A stretch of 64,000 nucleotides of DNA, taken from Clostridia bacterium (lineage in GTDB: Bacteria; Bacillota; Clostridia; Oscillospirales; Acutalibacteraceae). Position numbers and translations under genes: made by a program. A model generated the notes under the pieces. It made no database searches. It was not told the origin of the DNA and saw only the letters and a program-made list of their open reading frames with translations. Location of the stretch: contig JAFSFB010000006.1 in NCBI GenBank assembly GCA_017435385.1, positions 47,273 to 111,272 on the forward strand. Direction: 5' to 3'. Below, piece after piece: positions 23,643 to 32,701 of the stretch; within the stretch, counting starts at the first letter, position 1; every line of letters starts with the position of its first letter.

Positions 23643-24626
23643 TCAAAGATATCTGAAAAGCTCGCTGCCGCTGTAAGGGGAAAGCATGGCGGGAGCGATA
23701 TCAAGAACGCTCTTGCAGCCGCAGTCGCCCTTGCAGTTGAGCTTATATGCGGCTCTTGCATATGCAACGAGAACGCTTGCGGTGAATTCGGGGTTTGAGT
23801 CGAGCTTGAGAGAATATTCAATGATGTGGTTGTTTTCGCTTTCGGCACCCGTGCGTGCGGAGCGGATAACAAAGCCCTGATGGGGCAGACCGCCGTGCTT
23901 TTCATTCAGCTCCTGCTGAGAAATGAAGGTTACGGTCGTGTCATAATCTGCGAAATAGTTGGGCATCGTCTTGATCTCGTTTTCGATTCTTGCGAGGTCT
24001 GCGCCTTCTTCGGCAACGACGAAGCATTCTCTTGTGTGCTTCATGCGGGTCGTGAGCTCGGGATCGGAGCCGCTTCTGACCGCTTCGAGTGCGGCGGGAA
24101 CGGGAACGGTATACTGTCTTGCGTCTGCAACGCCGTCAATGCGTCTGATCGCATCGGAATGTCCCTGGCTGACGCCCTTGCCCCAGAAGGTATAGTTTTT
24201 GCCCTCGGGAAGAATCGATGCGGCATAGAGATGGTTGAGCGAGAAAAGACCGGGATCCCAGCCGACGGAAATGATTGCGGTTTTGCCCGATGCTTTTGCC
24301 GCCTTGTCAACATTTCCGAAATGCTCGGGAATGCGTGCGTGAGTATCGAAGCTGTCAACAACATTGAAGCTTTCGGCGAGAGATGGAGTCTGAACGGGAA
24401 GGTCGGTTGCACTTCCGCCGCAGAGAATCATGACGTCAATATCGTTTTTAAACTCAAGAACCTTATCGGCGGCATAAACGGGAGTGTCCGAAAAAACCGT
24501 TTTGACAAGAGAAGGATCTCTGCGAGTGAAAACGGCCGCAATTTCCATATCAGGGTTCTGACGGATTGCACACTCAACGCCTCTGCCGAGATTGCCGTAG
24601 CCGAAAATGCCGATTCTGATGCTCAT
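23643..24626 (-). CDS. ddh: meso-Diaminopimelate dehydrogenase
   Basis: A 327-residue NADP-dependent enzyme that converts tetrahydrodipicolinate directly to meso-diaminopimelate in one reductive amination, for lysine and peptidoglycan. The start at 24626 (MSIRIGIFGYGNLGRGVECA) has AAGAAGG seven nt upstream. The Rossmann loop GYGNLGRG is followed by FTRRDPS, LCGGSATDLP, DSFDTHARIPEH, SVGWDPGLFS and FWGKGVSQGHSDA, which are the substrate-binding signatures of Ddh. No dapD/dapL pathway genes are in view. It is downstream of the U32 peptidase by 92 nt. Confidence 0.94.
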   Translation of the reverse strand: MSIRIGIFGYGNLGRGVECAIRQNPDMEIAAVFTRRDPSLVKTVFSDTPVYAADKVLEFKNDIDVMILCGGSATDLPVQTPSLAESFNVVDSFDTHARIPEHFGNVDKAAKASGKTAIISVGWDPGLFSLNHLYAASILPEGKNYTFWGKGVSQGHSDAIRRIDGVADARQYTVPVPAALEAVRSGSDPELTTRMKHTRECFVVAEEGADLARIENEIKTMPNYFADYDTTVTFISQQELNEKHGGLPHQGFVIRSARTGAESENNHIIEYSLKLDSNPEFTASVLVAYARAAYKLNCKGDCGCKSVLDIAPAMLSPYSGSELFRYL

Positions 24627-24718
24627 ATACATACCTTCTTTAAAAATAAATTGGTTTTATTTTGAAATTATACACCCCAAAAAAACAACATACAAGTATT
24701 TTGAATGTATTTTTTAAA

Positions 24719-26764
24719 TTATGTGACACCTTTATAATACAGACCTCTGGTGAAGTCGCCTTTTGCACTTTTTTCACAAATGAAGCTGTCGATGACCTCG
24801 AGGACCTGCTCTTTTGTTTCGGTTGTGAAATAAAGCAGGGCAAAATCGCAGTTTCTGATATCGTTCTGCTTGTCGGCGAGCCACAGGGGACGGGAGTTGA
24901 GAATATAGCTGCAGCCGTTTTTGCATCTGACAGGGAACTCAACGCCCATTCTGTCAACAAGAAAGCTGTTACCATTGCATTCGGAGCAGGAAAGCTCGTT
25001 TCTGACGGGGCAGTTCCTTGTGAGCATGAGAGGAATTCTGCCGTAAGCCATGATTCCTCGGGGAATATCTCCGCCGATGTGCGCCGCCTGAGAAAGATTC
25101 AGCTCAGCCGAGAGGAGAATATCCTTTGCGCCGAGAGCTTCGGCTTCTCTGACAGAAAGACTGTTGAAGATATTCATACCGAAGCCTGCGGAAAACGGAA
25201 GCCCCGCTTTTTCGGCGATCGAAATTCCGTCGAGGGTGCATGCCCATGCGAGCGAAACTCCGTGAGATTTCAGGCGCATGAGATCTTCGATATATTTTCC
25301 GAAATTTGAGAATACCGCAGACGGTATTTCTGCCGCAACCTCAATTCCCGATTTACACAGCCGCTCAACTGTTTTTCCGTCGGTTTCAAGAGGCACGATG
25401 GCTCTCGAAATGCCGGAGAGGTTTTCGGGAATCTCCCGTGCATCGAAAAATCTTGCATGGAGCTTTGTTACATCACATCTGTGAGGCGGTATATTATAAT
25501 TGTATGGAGAAACGGTGTTTGTTTCATGCTCCGCAACGGCTTCCTCAAGAGCGGAAAGAGCGTTTCTTCTGAGTGCATTCAGCTCGCCTGCGGGAACAAA
25601 AAGACCGTCGGAAAATTCGATTTCAATTTTTTCGGCAAAGAACTGGGTGCCGCCGCATTTTGAAAGACGGTCACGAAGCTCCTCACGGGTTACGGCTCGG
25701 TTGATTGAAGTCTGAGGGGGATTACCCTCAACGCATACGGTTTTTCCGAGAGCCGAAGCTGTCAACAGCATCGGAGCATCGGGAAGAAAGGTGAGGGAAA
25801 AGTCAACGGGAACAATCGGGTTTTCTTTTTCATAAAGCCTTCCGAGTCCCGAAAGAACACCCGAGGCGTTTTCGACATCCTCTTTTGTGCGTGTGCCGAA
25901 CATATCCTTGCCGAGTCTGCCTTCAAAATAGCCTTTTGTGAAGCCCGAGCGTGAGAACACCGCCTGCAAAGAACGGCTGAGCTCTTCATCGGGTGTTGAG
26001 TTAATGCTGTTTTTGCATGCGGTAACCGCCGCCGCAACATATTCGGGGCGCTTCATTCTGCCTTCGATTTTGAACGAGCAGATACCTGCTTTTTCAAGTC
26101 GGCGGATTTCGTCAACGAGGGATAAATCCTTGAGGCTGAGGTTGTTTCCGCCCTTGCCGTTGACTCCGAAGGGAAGGCGGCAGGGCTGAGCGCAGAGCCC
26201 TCGGTTTCCGCTTCTTCCGCCGAGAACGGAGCTCATCAGGCATTGCCCCGAAACGCACATGCACAGAGCGCCGTGAACAAAATATTCAAGCTCCATATCG
26301 GTCTGCGACGAGATGACGGCGATCTCCTTTTCGGAAAGCTCACGGGGAAGAACGGCCCTCGAAAAGCCGAGCTTTTCAAGAATGCGGATCCCCTCAATAC
26401 TCTGCACCGACATCTGAGTTGAAGCGTGGAGCGGAACAGACGAACAGACCTGCCGCACGAGTGAGGCAAGTCCGATATCCTGAACAATAAAAGCATCTAT
26501 GCCTGCATCGCAGGCGGATTTTATTGCATCATATGCAGTTGAAAGTTCGCTGTCGCTGACAAGCGTATTGAGCGTCAGATAGACTTTAACGCTTCTTTTG
26601 TGGCAATAATCAACGGCGTTTTTCAGTTCCTCGTCGGAAAAGTTGGAGGCATTGCGCCTTGCGTTGAAGGCTTTTCCGCCGAGATAAACCGCATTTGCGC
26701 CGCATCGCACCGCCGCCTGAAGCGACTCAATGCTGCCTGCAGGGGCAAGAATTTCAATCGCCAT
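24719..26764 (-). CDS. Peptidase U32-family protein (RlhA/collagenase-like)
   Basis: A 681-residue protein. The N-terminal U32 domain has MAIEILAPAGSIESLQAAVR, YLTLNTLVSDSE, FIVQDIGLASLVRQ, FVHGALCMCVSGQCLMSS and the family signature FKIEGRMKRPEYVAAAV (~230). Conserved Cys residues after SGNRGLCAQPCR could bind a cofactor or cluster. A middle DUF3656-like region and a C-terminal second U32-like part (ending with CPVRNELSCSECN and a Cys-rich segment) complete it. E. coli RlhA, of this family, hydroxylates 23S rRNA C2501; others are called collagenases. An rRNA-modification role is the better guess. It overlaps zapA by one nucleotide. Confidence 0.9.
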   Translation of the reverse strand: MAIEILAPAGSIESLQAAVRCGANAVYLGGKAFNARRNASNFSDEELKNAVDYCHKRSVKVYLTLNTLVSDSELSTAYDAIKSACDAGIDAFIVQDIGLASLVRQVCSSVPLHASTQMSVQSIEGIRILEKLGFSRAVLPRELSEKEIAVISSQTDMELEYFVHGALCMCVSGQCLMSSVLGGRSGNRGLCAQPCRLPFGVNGKGGNNLSLKDLSLVDEIRRLEKAGICSFKIEGRMKRPEYVAAAVTACKNSINSTPDEELSRSLQAVFSRSGFTKGYFEGRLGKDMFGTRTKEDVENASGVLSGLGRLYEKENPIVPVDFSLTFLPDAPMLLTASALGKTVCVEGNPPQTSINRAVTREELRDRLSKCGGTQFFAEKIEIEFSDGLFVPAGELNALRRNALSALEEAVAEHETNTVSPYNYNIPPHRCDVTKLHARFFDAREIPENLSGISRAIVPLETDGKTVERLCKSGIEVAAEIPSAVFSNFGKYIEDLMRLKSHGVSLAWACTLDGISIAEKAGLPFSAGFGMNIFNSLSVREAEALGAKDILLSAELNLSQAAHIGGDIPRGIMAYGRIPLMLTRNCPVRNELSCSECNGNSFLVDRMGVEFPVRCKNGCSYILNSRPLWLADKQNDIRNCDFALLYFTTETKEQVLEVIDSFICEKSAKGDFTRGLYYKGVT

Positions 26765-27099
26765 TATTTGTTTGCTTTATAGGAAGCAAGCTCTTTTGCG
26801 AGTCTTTCAGCCTCACGCTTTGAGATCTCGGCATCGGTTCTTGCTCTGGCGGCATCCTCGAGGTATTCCTGAATCTGAGTGCGGAGATTGTCAGAGGTCT
26901 GCTCGCTCTTCTTTGCCTCGTCAGCATATTCGAGAGCGGTTACGATTGCCGCCTGAGTGACGGAAATTCTTGCGTTTGAGCTCATGAGAGCGCTGATTTT
27001 TTCGTTGAGTTCTGCGCCGAGAGCGGCAACATAATCGAGATCGTCATCTGTTGAAAGGTTATATTCTTCTCCTGCGATCATAAGTCTGATTTTTTCCAT
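26764..27099 (-). CDS. zapA: Cell division protein ZapA-like
   Basis: A 111-residue protein. The N-terminal beta-hairpin IRLMIAGEEYNLSTDDDLDY and a following DYVAALGAELNEKI...AAIVTALEYADE helix match ZapA, a dimeric FtsZ-bundling protein. The C-terminal half is a long coiled coil (LRTQIQEYLEDAARARTD and onward, heptad-like Leu/Ala). The stop overlaps the ATG of the U32 gene (TAATG), a zapA-U32 pairing seen in many Clostridia. The start has GGAGGG. Confidence 0.88.
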   Translation of the reverse strand: MEKIRLMIAGEEYNLSTDDDLDYVAALGAELNEKISALMSSNARISVTQAAIVTALEYADEAKKSEQTSDNLRTQIQEYLEDAARARTDAEISKREAERLAKELASYKANK

Positions 27100-27255
27100 G
27101 ATAGTCCCTCCGTGAAAATTATTGATACATTATTAATTATACAGCATAATTTTGAAAGAATAAAGATATTTTTTTAATTTTTTTCATCAGTTTTTTCTTT
27201 TTGTTGCGGAATGGCAAAAAATATGATATAGTCTGTTTACAGGAGGACGATGTAT

Positions 27256-28206
27256 ATGAAAAAAATCATATCCGTGATGCTTGCGGCTGTCATGCTGTTT
27301 TTGCTCGGGGCATGCTCAGACGGTCTTAAAGCTCCGGTCACAATAGAGGGTACGAAGATAAACGGAGAGATCTTCACCTATTTTCTCCACCGCATAATCG
27401 CTTCACCCGAAAGCTACGGTCTTGATGCCGATGCTGACGAAAAAGAGCTTAAAGAGGCAGCAGTCAATGAATGCAAGGTATATTTATTTACCAATACAGA
27501 GTTTGCAAACAGCGGAGAATCGCTGACCTCGGCACAGAAGGTTGAAATTGCCGAAACAGTCAACAACATCTGGCTTCGTTCGGAGAATCATTTCAATTCC
27601 GTCGGTGTCACAAAGCAGACTCTCACGAAGATCATGACAGCCGAAAAATATGAAGAGGTTCTTTTCTCGGCTCTTTATGATAAGGGTACGCAGGATGCTT
27701 CTGCCGAGAAAAAGATTCAGGATTATTTTTATTCAAACTATGTCTGTTTCAAAACCGTCTGTGCTTATTTCAGCTCGGCAAGCGGAGAGCCGATGACTCA
27801 GCTTGAAAAGAATCAGATGCTTTCTGTTTTTGACGGACTTTCAACCACCAAGGCGGTCACCGCCGAGGATTTCACAAAGAGCTTCCTTGATGCAGGCTAT
27901 CAGGCATCGGACACGGTCGTTCTCAAGAAAAGCTCCGACGGATATCCCGAGGGCTTTTTCGATTCCGTAAAGGCTCAGGAGGACGGAACAGTCCGCACGG
28001 TTGTTTATGATGACTGTGTTTTTGCGGTTTACAAGGAAAATCTCGAGGATAAGGGAGAAAGCGTTTATGCGAGCTATCGTTCGGCATGCATAAATGATCT
28101 CTATGCTTCGGAAAACGAGAGTCGCATCGAGAATGCCGTTGCAGCTCTGACGGTTGAAGAGAATCAGAGGGAAATCGATAAAATCTATAACAGAATAAAA
28201 GCATAA
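27256..28206 (+). CDS. Lipoprotein with SurA/PrsA-like N-terminal features
   Basis: A 316-residue lipoprotein. The ATG at 27256 is 9 nt after GGAGG and is favoured over the one at 27250. The signal peptide MKKIISVMLAAVMLFLLGAC has a clear lipobox (LGAC). The mature part starts with INGEIFTYFLHRI, like the substrate-entry segment of SurA/PrsA foldases, and is mostly helical. No rotamase domain can be read, so it may be a chaperone-only relative; this is uncertain. It is transcribed alone with a strong terminator. Confidence 0.68.
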   Translation: MKKIISVMLAAVMLFLLGACSDGLKAPVTIEGTKINGEIFTYFLHRIIASPESYGLDADADEKELKEAAVNECKVYLFTNTEFANSGESLTSAQKVEIAETVNNIWLRSENHFNSVGVTKQTLTKIMTAEKYEEVLFSALYDKGTQDASAEKKIQDYFYSNYVCFKTVCAYFSSASGEPMTQLEKNQMLSVFDGLSTTKAVTAEDFTKSFLDAGYQASDTVVLKKSSDGYPEGFFDSVKAQEDGTVRTVVYDDCVFAVYKENLEDKGESVYASYRSACINDLYASENESRIENAVAALTVEENQREIDKIYNRIKA

Positions 28207-28229
28207 CACAGAACTGCACAACAACGAAA

Positions 28230-28268
28230 AACCGCTGTTTCCCGAGGGAAACAGCGGTGATTTTTTTG
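28230..28268 (+). terminator. Terminator after the SurA-like lipoprotein
   Basis: ACCGCTGTTTCCC / GGAAACAGCGGT stem with a GAGG-containing loop, then GATTTTTTTGG. Confidence 0.85.
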
Positions 28269-28273
28269 GTTTA

Positions 28274-29083
28274 TCAGCCCTGAGCGTAGTCGCCGACCAT
28301 CATCATATATGCGCCGATCTGAGCGCCGAATTCGGGTGCGCCGTCCATGATAAGCTTGCTTTCCTTTGTGAATTCAAGCATATCGGCAGTACCCATAAGG
28401 ATACCGAGAGCGCTGTCGAGCGAGTCGAAACGCATTGTGAAGAAGGGGAGGGCACGCTTGTATGTGCCTCTGCCTGCCTTTGACTTACCTGCCTTGATGC
28501 GGATATAAGCCGAGATTTCGGGATATCCGTTGACAGCCCATGCGTAAACTCTGTCGGGGCTCTTGAGAGTCCAGTTGTGAATCTCTTCGTGTCCCTGCTT
28601 GTTGAGAGTGCTGATACCGCTTGAAAGCAGGTAGAAATAGCACTTGACAAGGAGCTTCTTGGTTTCTTCGTCTGCAGGTGCTTCCTTAGCTGTAAGAAGC
28701 GATGACATCTTGAGGAGAGTCATCATGAATGCAGCGAAAACTGCGGGCTTCTTTGCGATACCCTTCATTGCAGGAAGAGTGGAGGGACCGATCTTTCCTT
28801 TGAAGAATGCGTTCATGGTTTCAATGCTCTTGAATTCAAGTTCGATATGAGCATTGGTTGCAACCTTATCGGTGTGGCAGATCCATTCGCCGCTGTTGAC
28901 AACGAAATGAGTTGAAAACTTTCCGTCGGGAGCGTCGGGATCCTTTGCGCTTACCTGAATAACGGCATGAGCATGCTCGAATTTTTTGGCAAGCTTGGGA
29001 TCATCCATGGCGATGGTCTTGATAAGGGGAAGAACTGCACAAAGGAAAATTTTATTGGTTAAAAATTCTTCTCTCGAAGCCAT
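28274..29083 (-). CDS. Double SCP2-like domain protein (cluster gene 5)
   Basis: A 269-residue cytoplasmic protein, last gene of the SCP2/aminotransferase/transketolase operon. The start at 29083 has AAAGGA nine nt upstream. Two SCP2-like halves can be drawn: ~35-105 (VIQVSAKDPDAPDGKFSTHF, then IELEFKSIETMNAFFKGKIG) and ~160-265 (WAVNGYPEISAYIRIKAGK, then FFTMRFDSLDSALGILMGTA). SCP2 folds bind acyl chains, sterols and other lipids in a tunnel. It is a diverged paralogue of the protein at 32702-33460. Assignment rests on pattern and paralogy, so the fold is probable and the ligand unknown. Confidence 0.62.
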   Translation of the reverse strand: MASREEFLTNKIFLCAVLPLIKTIAMDDPKLAKKFEHAHAVIQVSAKDPDAPDGKFSTHFVVNSGEWICHTDKVATNAHIELEFKSIETMNAFFKGKIGPSTLPAMKGIAKKPAVFAAFMMTLLKMSSLLTAKEAPADEETKKLLVKCYFYLLSSGISTLNKQGHEEIHNWTLKSPDRVYAWAVNGYPEISAYIRIKAGKSKAGRGTYKRALPFFTMRFDSLDSALGILMGTADMLEFTKESKLIMDGAPEFGAQIGAYMMMVGDYAQG

Positions 29084-29116
29084 ATAAATCATTCCTTTCA
29101 ATTAATCGGTGGGATA

Positions 29117-29357
29117 TTGAGATCAGTTTCGCTTTCACCGGTAGGGAAGTGTGTTTCTATACACGACCGAGCGAAAAATTGAAACAAGTCCCGGAATTTG
29201 AGATCAGTTTCGTTTTCACCGGTAGGGAAGTGTATTTCTATACACGACCGAACGAAAATTAAAACAAGTCCCGGAATTTGAGATTAGTTTCGCTTTCGCA
29301 GGGAGGGAAGTGTATTTCTATACACGACCGAACGAGAAAGTGAAAATAACTCAAATT
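29117..29357. repeat. Three tandem ~80-bp intergenic repeats with internal hairpins
   Basis: Units start at 29117, 29198 and 29278 (spacing 81 and 80). Each begins TTGAGATCAGTTTCG, continues to AGGGAAGTGT, holds the perfect hairpin GTGTAT-TTCT-ATACAC (first unit GTGTGTTTCTATACAC) and CGACCGA, and the first two end in ACAAGTCCCGGAATT. Units 1 and 2 are nearly identical; unit 3 has diverged and runs into the end of the transketolase gene. They sit between two genes of one operon. They may be a REP/MITE-type element or RNA-processing sites. Confidence 0.9.
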
Positions 29358-30366
29358 ATGCTTCGTCATCCCAGTCGTCGTCGAGCTCGAAGTCCTTACC
29401 CATAACCTCACGGACAGCGTCAATGATACCGTTCTGGTCGATGCCGAGAGCGGACATGATGTCTTCGTGAAGACCGATGGGAGCAAACTTGTCGGGGATA
29501 CCGAGCTGCTTGAATGCACAGCCCTTACCTGCCTCAACGATAACCTCTGCAACAGCCGAGCCGAGACCGCCGATAACATTGTGGTCCTCAACGGTGATGA
29601 TGCGGCGGGTGTCCATAACAGCCTTGATGATAGCTTCCTTGTCGATGGGCTTGATGGTGTGCATATTGAGCACTCTTACTTTAAGACCGTCATTTGTTTC
29701 AAGGAACTTTGCTGCCTGATAAGCCTGGAATACGCAGGAGCCGCAAGCGATAACGGTGATGTCGGAGCCTTCGTTGATCGTAACAGCCTTACCAACCTCG
29801 AAGCCGTAATCGGAATTCTCATAAAGAACACGGTCAAAGCCTCTGTTGATACGGATGTAATAAGGACCGAAGTTATCGTATGCTGCGTGAACTGCATTGT
29901 AGGTTTCAAGACCGTCAGCAGGGCAGATAACTGTCAGATTGGGGATCGAACGGCAGACTGCAAGGTCGCAGATCGCATGATGGGTCGATCCTGCCTGACC
30001 GAATGATGTGCCTGCATGGGTTGCGATAACCTTTGCGTTGATGTTCTGATAGCAGATATCTGTGTGGAGCTGATCGGCGCTTCTGAGAGAAGCGAAAACC
30101 GAGAAGGTTGAAAGGAAGGGAACAAGACCTGCCTTTGCCATACCTGCGGCAACGCCGAACATGTTCTGCTCAGCGATACCGACGTTAAAGAATCTGTCGG
30201 GGAACTTTTCGCCGAACATACCGATTTTTGTTGATTTACCAAGGTCGGCTGTGAGAGCTACAACCTCGGGATGCTTTTCGCCAAGCTCGCAGAGAGCCTT
30301 ACCGTAAATTTCAGCAGTTGAAAAAGCGGTTGATTCTGCAGCTGTGTAGGTTAATCCTCCTGCCAT
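29356..30366 (-). CDS. Transketolase C-terminal subunit (split enzyme)
   Basis: A 336-residue protein with the pyrimidine-binding and C-terminal domains of transketolase: VVALTADLGKSTKIG, FFNVGIAEQNMFGVAAGMA (with the catalytic Glu of the AEQN motif), THAGTSFGQAGSTHHA, and a C-terminal domain (VRVLNMHTIKPIDKEAIIKA, VEDHNVIGGLGSAVAE). It needs the N-terminal subunit, encoded 2 nt upstream, to bind thiamine diphosphate. The last ten residues are very acidic (LDDDWDDEA). Split transketolases are common in Clostridia, but placement with an aminotransferase and SCP2 proteins suggests a special acceptor. Confidence 0.93.
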   Translation of the reverse strand: MAGGLTYTAAESTAFSTAEIYGKALCELGEKHPEVVALTADLGKSTKIGMFGEKFPDRFFNVGIAEQNMFGVAAGMAKAGLVPFLSTFSVFASLRSADQLHTDICYQNINAKVIATHAGTSFGQAGSTHHAICDLAVCRSIPNLTVICPADGLETYNAVHAAYDNFGPYYIRINRGFDRVLYENSDYGFEVGKAVTINEGSDITVIACGSCVFQAYQAAKFLETNDGLKVRVLNMHTIKPIDKEAIIKAVMDTRRIITVEDHNVIGGLGSAVAEVIVEAGKGCAFKQLGIPDKFAPIGLHEDIMSALGIDQNGIIDAVREVMGKDFELDDDWDDEA

Positions 30367-30368
30367 GA

Positions 30369-31241
30369 TCAGATGCCCTCCTTTTCTGCGCGAGCAACGC
30401 GCTTAGCATAGTGTTTCTCAAGGCTTGCCTTTGCAAGCTCGTATTTTTCTTCATTGATTGCGCCGTAATGCCACATGAAGTTATCTTCCATGTAGTCAAC
30501 ACCTTCGCCCTTGATCGTGTCAGCGATGATCATAACGGGCTTGCCGCTCTTGTTTTCGAGAGCGAAGTCGATTGCTTCTGCGAGCTCGTTGAAATTGTGA
30601 CCGTTGACAACCTTGACGATGAATCCGAAGGCTGCCCACTTGTCTGCAAGGGGTTCAAGAGCCATAACATCTTCCGTTCTGCCGTCGATCATGCACTTGT
30701 TGCGGTCAACGAAGGAGATGAGGTTATCAACTTTGAAATGAGATGCTGCCATAGCTGCTTCCCAGTTTGAGCCTTCGTCAAGCTCACCGTCGCCCATGAT
30801 GCAGAAGGTCTTGTAATCCTTGCCGAGAACTCTTGCGGCAAGGGCTGTTCCGAGAGCGATGGGCAGACCGTGACCGAGCGAACCTGTTGAAGCGTCAACG
30901 CCCTTAACCTTGTTGGAGTCAAGGTGGATACCCATTGTTGAGTTGCTCAGGTTGAATGTCTTGAGCTTTTCTTTGTCGTCAAAACCGACATGACATACAA
31001 GGCTTGCAAGAGCAACGCCTGCGTGTCCTTTGCTGAGAATGAAGCGATCTCTGTCCTCCCAATTGGGATTCTCAACGTCGTACTTCATGTACTTGTAGTA
31101 GAGAATGGTAAGCATATCCATAACGCTCATGCCGCCGCCGATATGGGCACTTCCTGCCCAGAAGGTGGTGTCAAGGCAAAGCTTGCGAAGTGCATAAGCC
31201 TGTTCTTCAAGAGCCAGCCATTCCTGTTTTGTTAATGCCAT
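30369..31241 (-). CDS. Transketolase N-terminal subunit (split enzyme)
   Basis: A 290-residue thiamine-diphosphate-binding subunit. Motifs: GSAHIGGGMSVMDMLTILYY, RFILSKGHAGVAL, GSLGHGLPIALG and the ThDP motif GDGELDEGSNWEAAM...NLISFVDRNK. The GSLGHG and GHAG histidines contact substrate and cofactor in transketolases. The start follows AAAGGAGGA. It is two nt from the C-terminal subunit, and ~185 nt (filled by a hairpin element) separates it from the aminotransferase gene. Confidence 0.93.
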   Translation of the reverse strand: MALTKQEWLALEEQAYALRKLCLDTTFWAGSAHIGGGMSVMDMLTILYYKYMKYDVENPNWEDRDRFILSKGHAGVALASLVCHVGFDDKEKLKTFNLSNSTMGIHLDSNKVKGVDASTGSLGHGLPIALGTALAARVLGKDYKTFCIMGDGELDEGSNWEAAMAASHFKVDNLISFVDRNKCMIDGRTEDVMALEPLADKWAAFGFIVKVVNGHNFNELAEAIDFALENKSGKPVMIIADTIKGEGVDYMEDNFMWHYGAINEEKYELAKASLEKHYAKRVARAEKEGI

Positions 31242-31312
31242 AGGAATATTCCTCCTTTATATTGTTTATATTCAGCGGCAAACACCGCTTATGTTACAAA
31301 ATTTTAGTGAAG

Positions 31313-31426
31313 AGTTAAGAGTGAATAGTGAATAGTTTCGGATAGGCTCCGCCTATGACCGATTATGTTTTGGGTGCGGGCTTTGCCCGCCCTTAACTAT
31401 TCACTTTTCACTATTTATTATTCACT
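31313..31426. repeat. MITE-like palindromic intergenic element
   Basis: Outer arms AAGAGTGAATAGTGAATAGTT (31316-31336) and AACTATTCACTTTTCACTATT (31394-31414) are inverted copies with two mismatches. Inside are two short hairpins, ATAGGC-TCC-GCCTAT (31342-31356) and GCGGGC-TTT-GCCCGC (31376-31390). The arms also contain the direct repeat GTGAATA. It sits within an operon, directly against the aminotransferase stop codon. Such GTGAATAGTGAATAGT elements are typical non-autonomous repeats of Clostridia. Confidence 0.8.
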
Positions 31427-32688
31427 TATCCGAGCTCGGGATGATTCTTGCGGACTGCCTTGAATGCATCCTCGGCAACCTCGATGGTGAACTTGATATC
31501 CTCGTCGGAAAGGGAAGCGTTGATGAAATGATTGTGGTGGTTGGTCATGTAAACGCCTCTCTTGACAATCTCTGCGATCCATTCCTGATGGAGCATGAGT
31601 GAGTTGTCATCCTTGAGCATGAGATAGAAGAGAGCGGGCTCGCCGGTAACGCTGAGGTTGAAGCCGTTGTTGGCGGCGGCAGCCTTGAGTCCTTCGGTGA
31701 GCATTGTGCCCTTGTCGAGGCAGAGCTTGGGAAGATCAATCTCCTTCATCTTGTTGATGCAGGCGATTGCCGCAGCGAAGGGAACGGCACTCATCCAGTA
31801 GCTTCCCGTATATGAAAGACCGCTGATTGCGCTCTTGAGCCATTCTTTACCGCATAGAGCGGAAACATTCCAGCCGTTTGCGAGAGCCTTGCAGAAGCAG
31901 ATAAGGTCAGCTTCAAAGCCGTAGTGATGGTCGGAGCCTGCAAGATCAAGTCTGAAGCCGCAGCGAACATCGTCGACGATGAGAACGATGCCCTTTTCGG
32001 TGCAGAGCTTGCGGACCTTTTGCCAATAGCCTTCGGCGGGAAGAATATTGTCAACGAAATTGCCGTGCATATAAGGAGTCGAAATGAAAGCGGCGATCTC
32101 GCCTTCGTTTTCGGCAACGATTCTTTCGAGATCTTCAAAGTTGTTCCATTCAACATAGAGGTTGTTTGCAACATCCTCGGGAAGGACACCGGGATAGTCG
32201 ATCTTCTGGCACCAGGGTGCAACGCCGTGATAATAACCCTTGACGAAGATGATCTTCTTCTTGTGGGTTGCGGCTCTTGCGGTCATGATTGCGGCAGTTG
32301 TTGTGTCGCCGCCGTTCTTTGCAAAGAATGCCCAGTCAGCGGAGGCAACGGTATCAACCATGAGCTCTGCGAACTCGATGATCTTTGTCGAAGGAGCGGT
32401 AACGCAGTTTTCGATTTTCATCTGCTCCATAACAGCCTTGTCAACATCGGGGTCGTTATAACCGAGAACGTTGGGACCGTATGCACACATGTAGTCAATA
32501 TATTTGTTGCCGTCAACATCCCAGAAATAGGAGCCCTGAGCCTTCTGGCTGAAAAGAGGATAAGCCGAAACGGGGATGCAGCAGCCCTCAGCGGGGCCCT
32601 GATGACCGTAAAGACCTGAGGGGATTACCTTTGTCGCTCTCTGAAAGAGCTCTGCGCTTTTAGCGTGTGTGTTGATTTTCATACTCAT
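31426..32688 (-). CDS. Class III PLP aminotransferase (glutamate-1-semialdehyde-aminomutase-like)
   Basis: A 420-residue enzyme. The ATG at 32688 has AAGGAGG eight nt upstream. Features: PSGLYGHQGPAEG start, YIDYMCAYGPNVLGYNDPDV, FVKGYYHGVAPW, VDDVRCGFRLDL (Asp that holds the PLP ring N) and FCKALANGWNVSALCG with the Schiff-base Lys. This is the layout of HemL and related class III aminotransferases. Neither hemA nor other tetrapyrrole genes are nearby, and the flanking genes encode transketolase and SCP2 proteins, so a different 2-keto or aldehyde substrate is likely (inference). Confidence 0.9.
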   Translation of the reverse strand: MSMKINTHAKSAELFQRATKVIPSGLYGHQGPAEGCCIPVSAYPLFSQKAQGSYFWDVDGNKYIDYMCAYGPNVLGYNDPDVDKAVMEQMKIENCVTAPSTKIIEFAELMVDTVASADWAFFAKNGGDTTTAAIMTARAATHKKKIIFVKGYYHGVAPWCQKIDYPGVLPEDVANNLYVEWNNFEDLERIVAENEGEIAAFISTPYMHGNFVDNILPAEGYWQKVRKLCTEKGIVLIVDDVRCGFRLDLAGSDHHYGFEADLICFCKALANGWNVSALCGKEWLKSAISGLSYTGSYWMSAVPFAAAIACINKMKEIDLPKLCLDKGTMLTEGLKAAAANNGFNLSVTGEPALFYLMLKDDNSLMLHQEWIAEIVKRGVYMTNHHNHFINASLSDEDIKFTIEVAEDAFKAVRKNHPELG

Positions 32689-32701
32689 TTCAGAAACCTC
32701 C

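Noticed and set aside
29117..29357. CRISPR array
   Set aside because: The three units are ~80 bp with no alternation of short repeats and unique spacers; the entire unit is repeated.
31426..32688. Glutamate-1-semialdehyde aminomutase (hemL)
   Set aside because: Family resemblance is real but no haem genes are nearby and the operon context differs, so the specific name was withheld.
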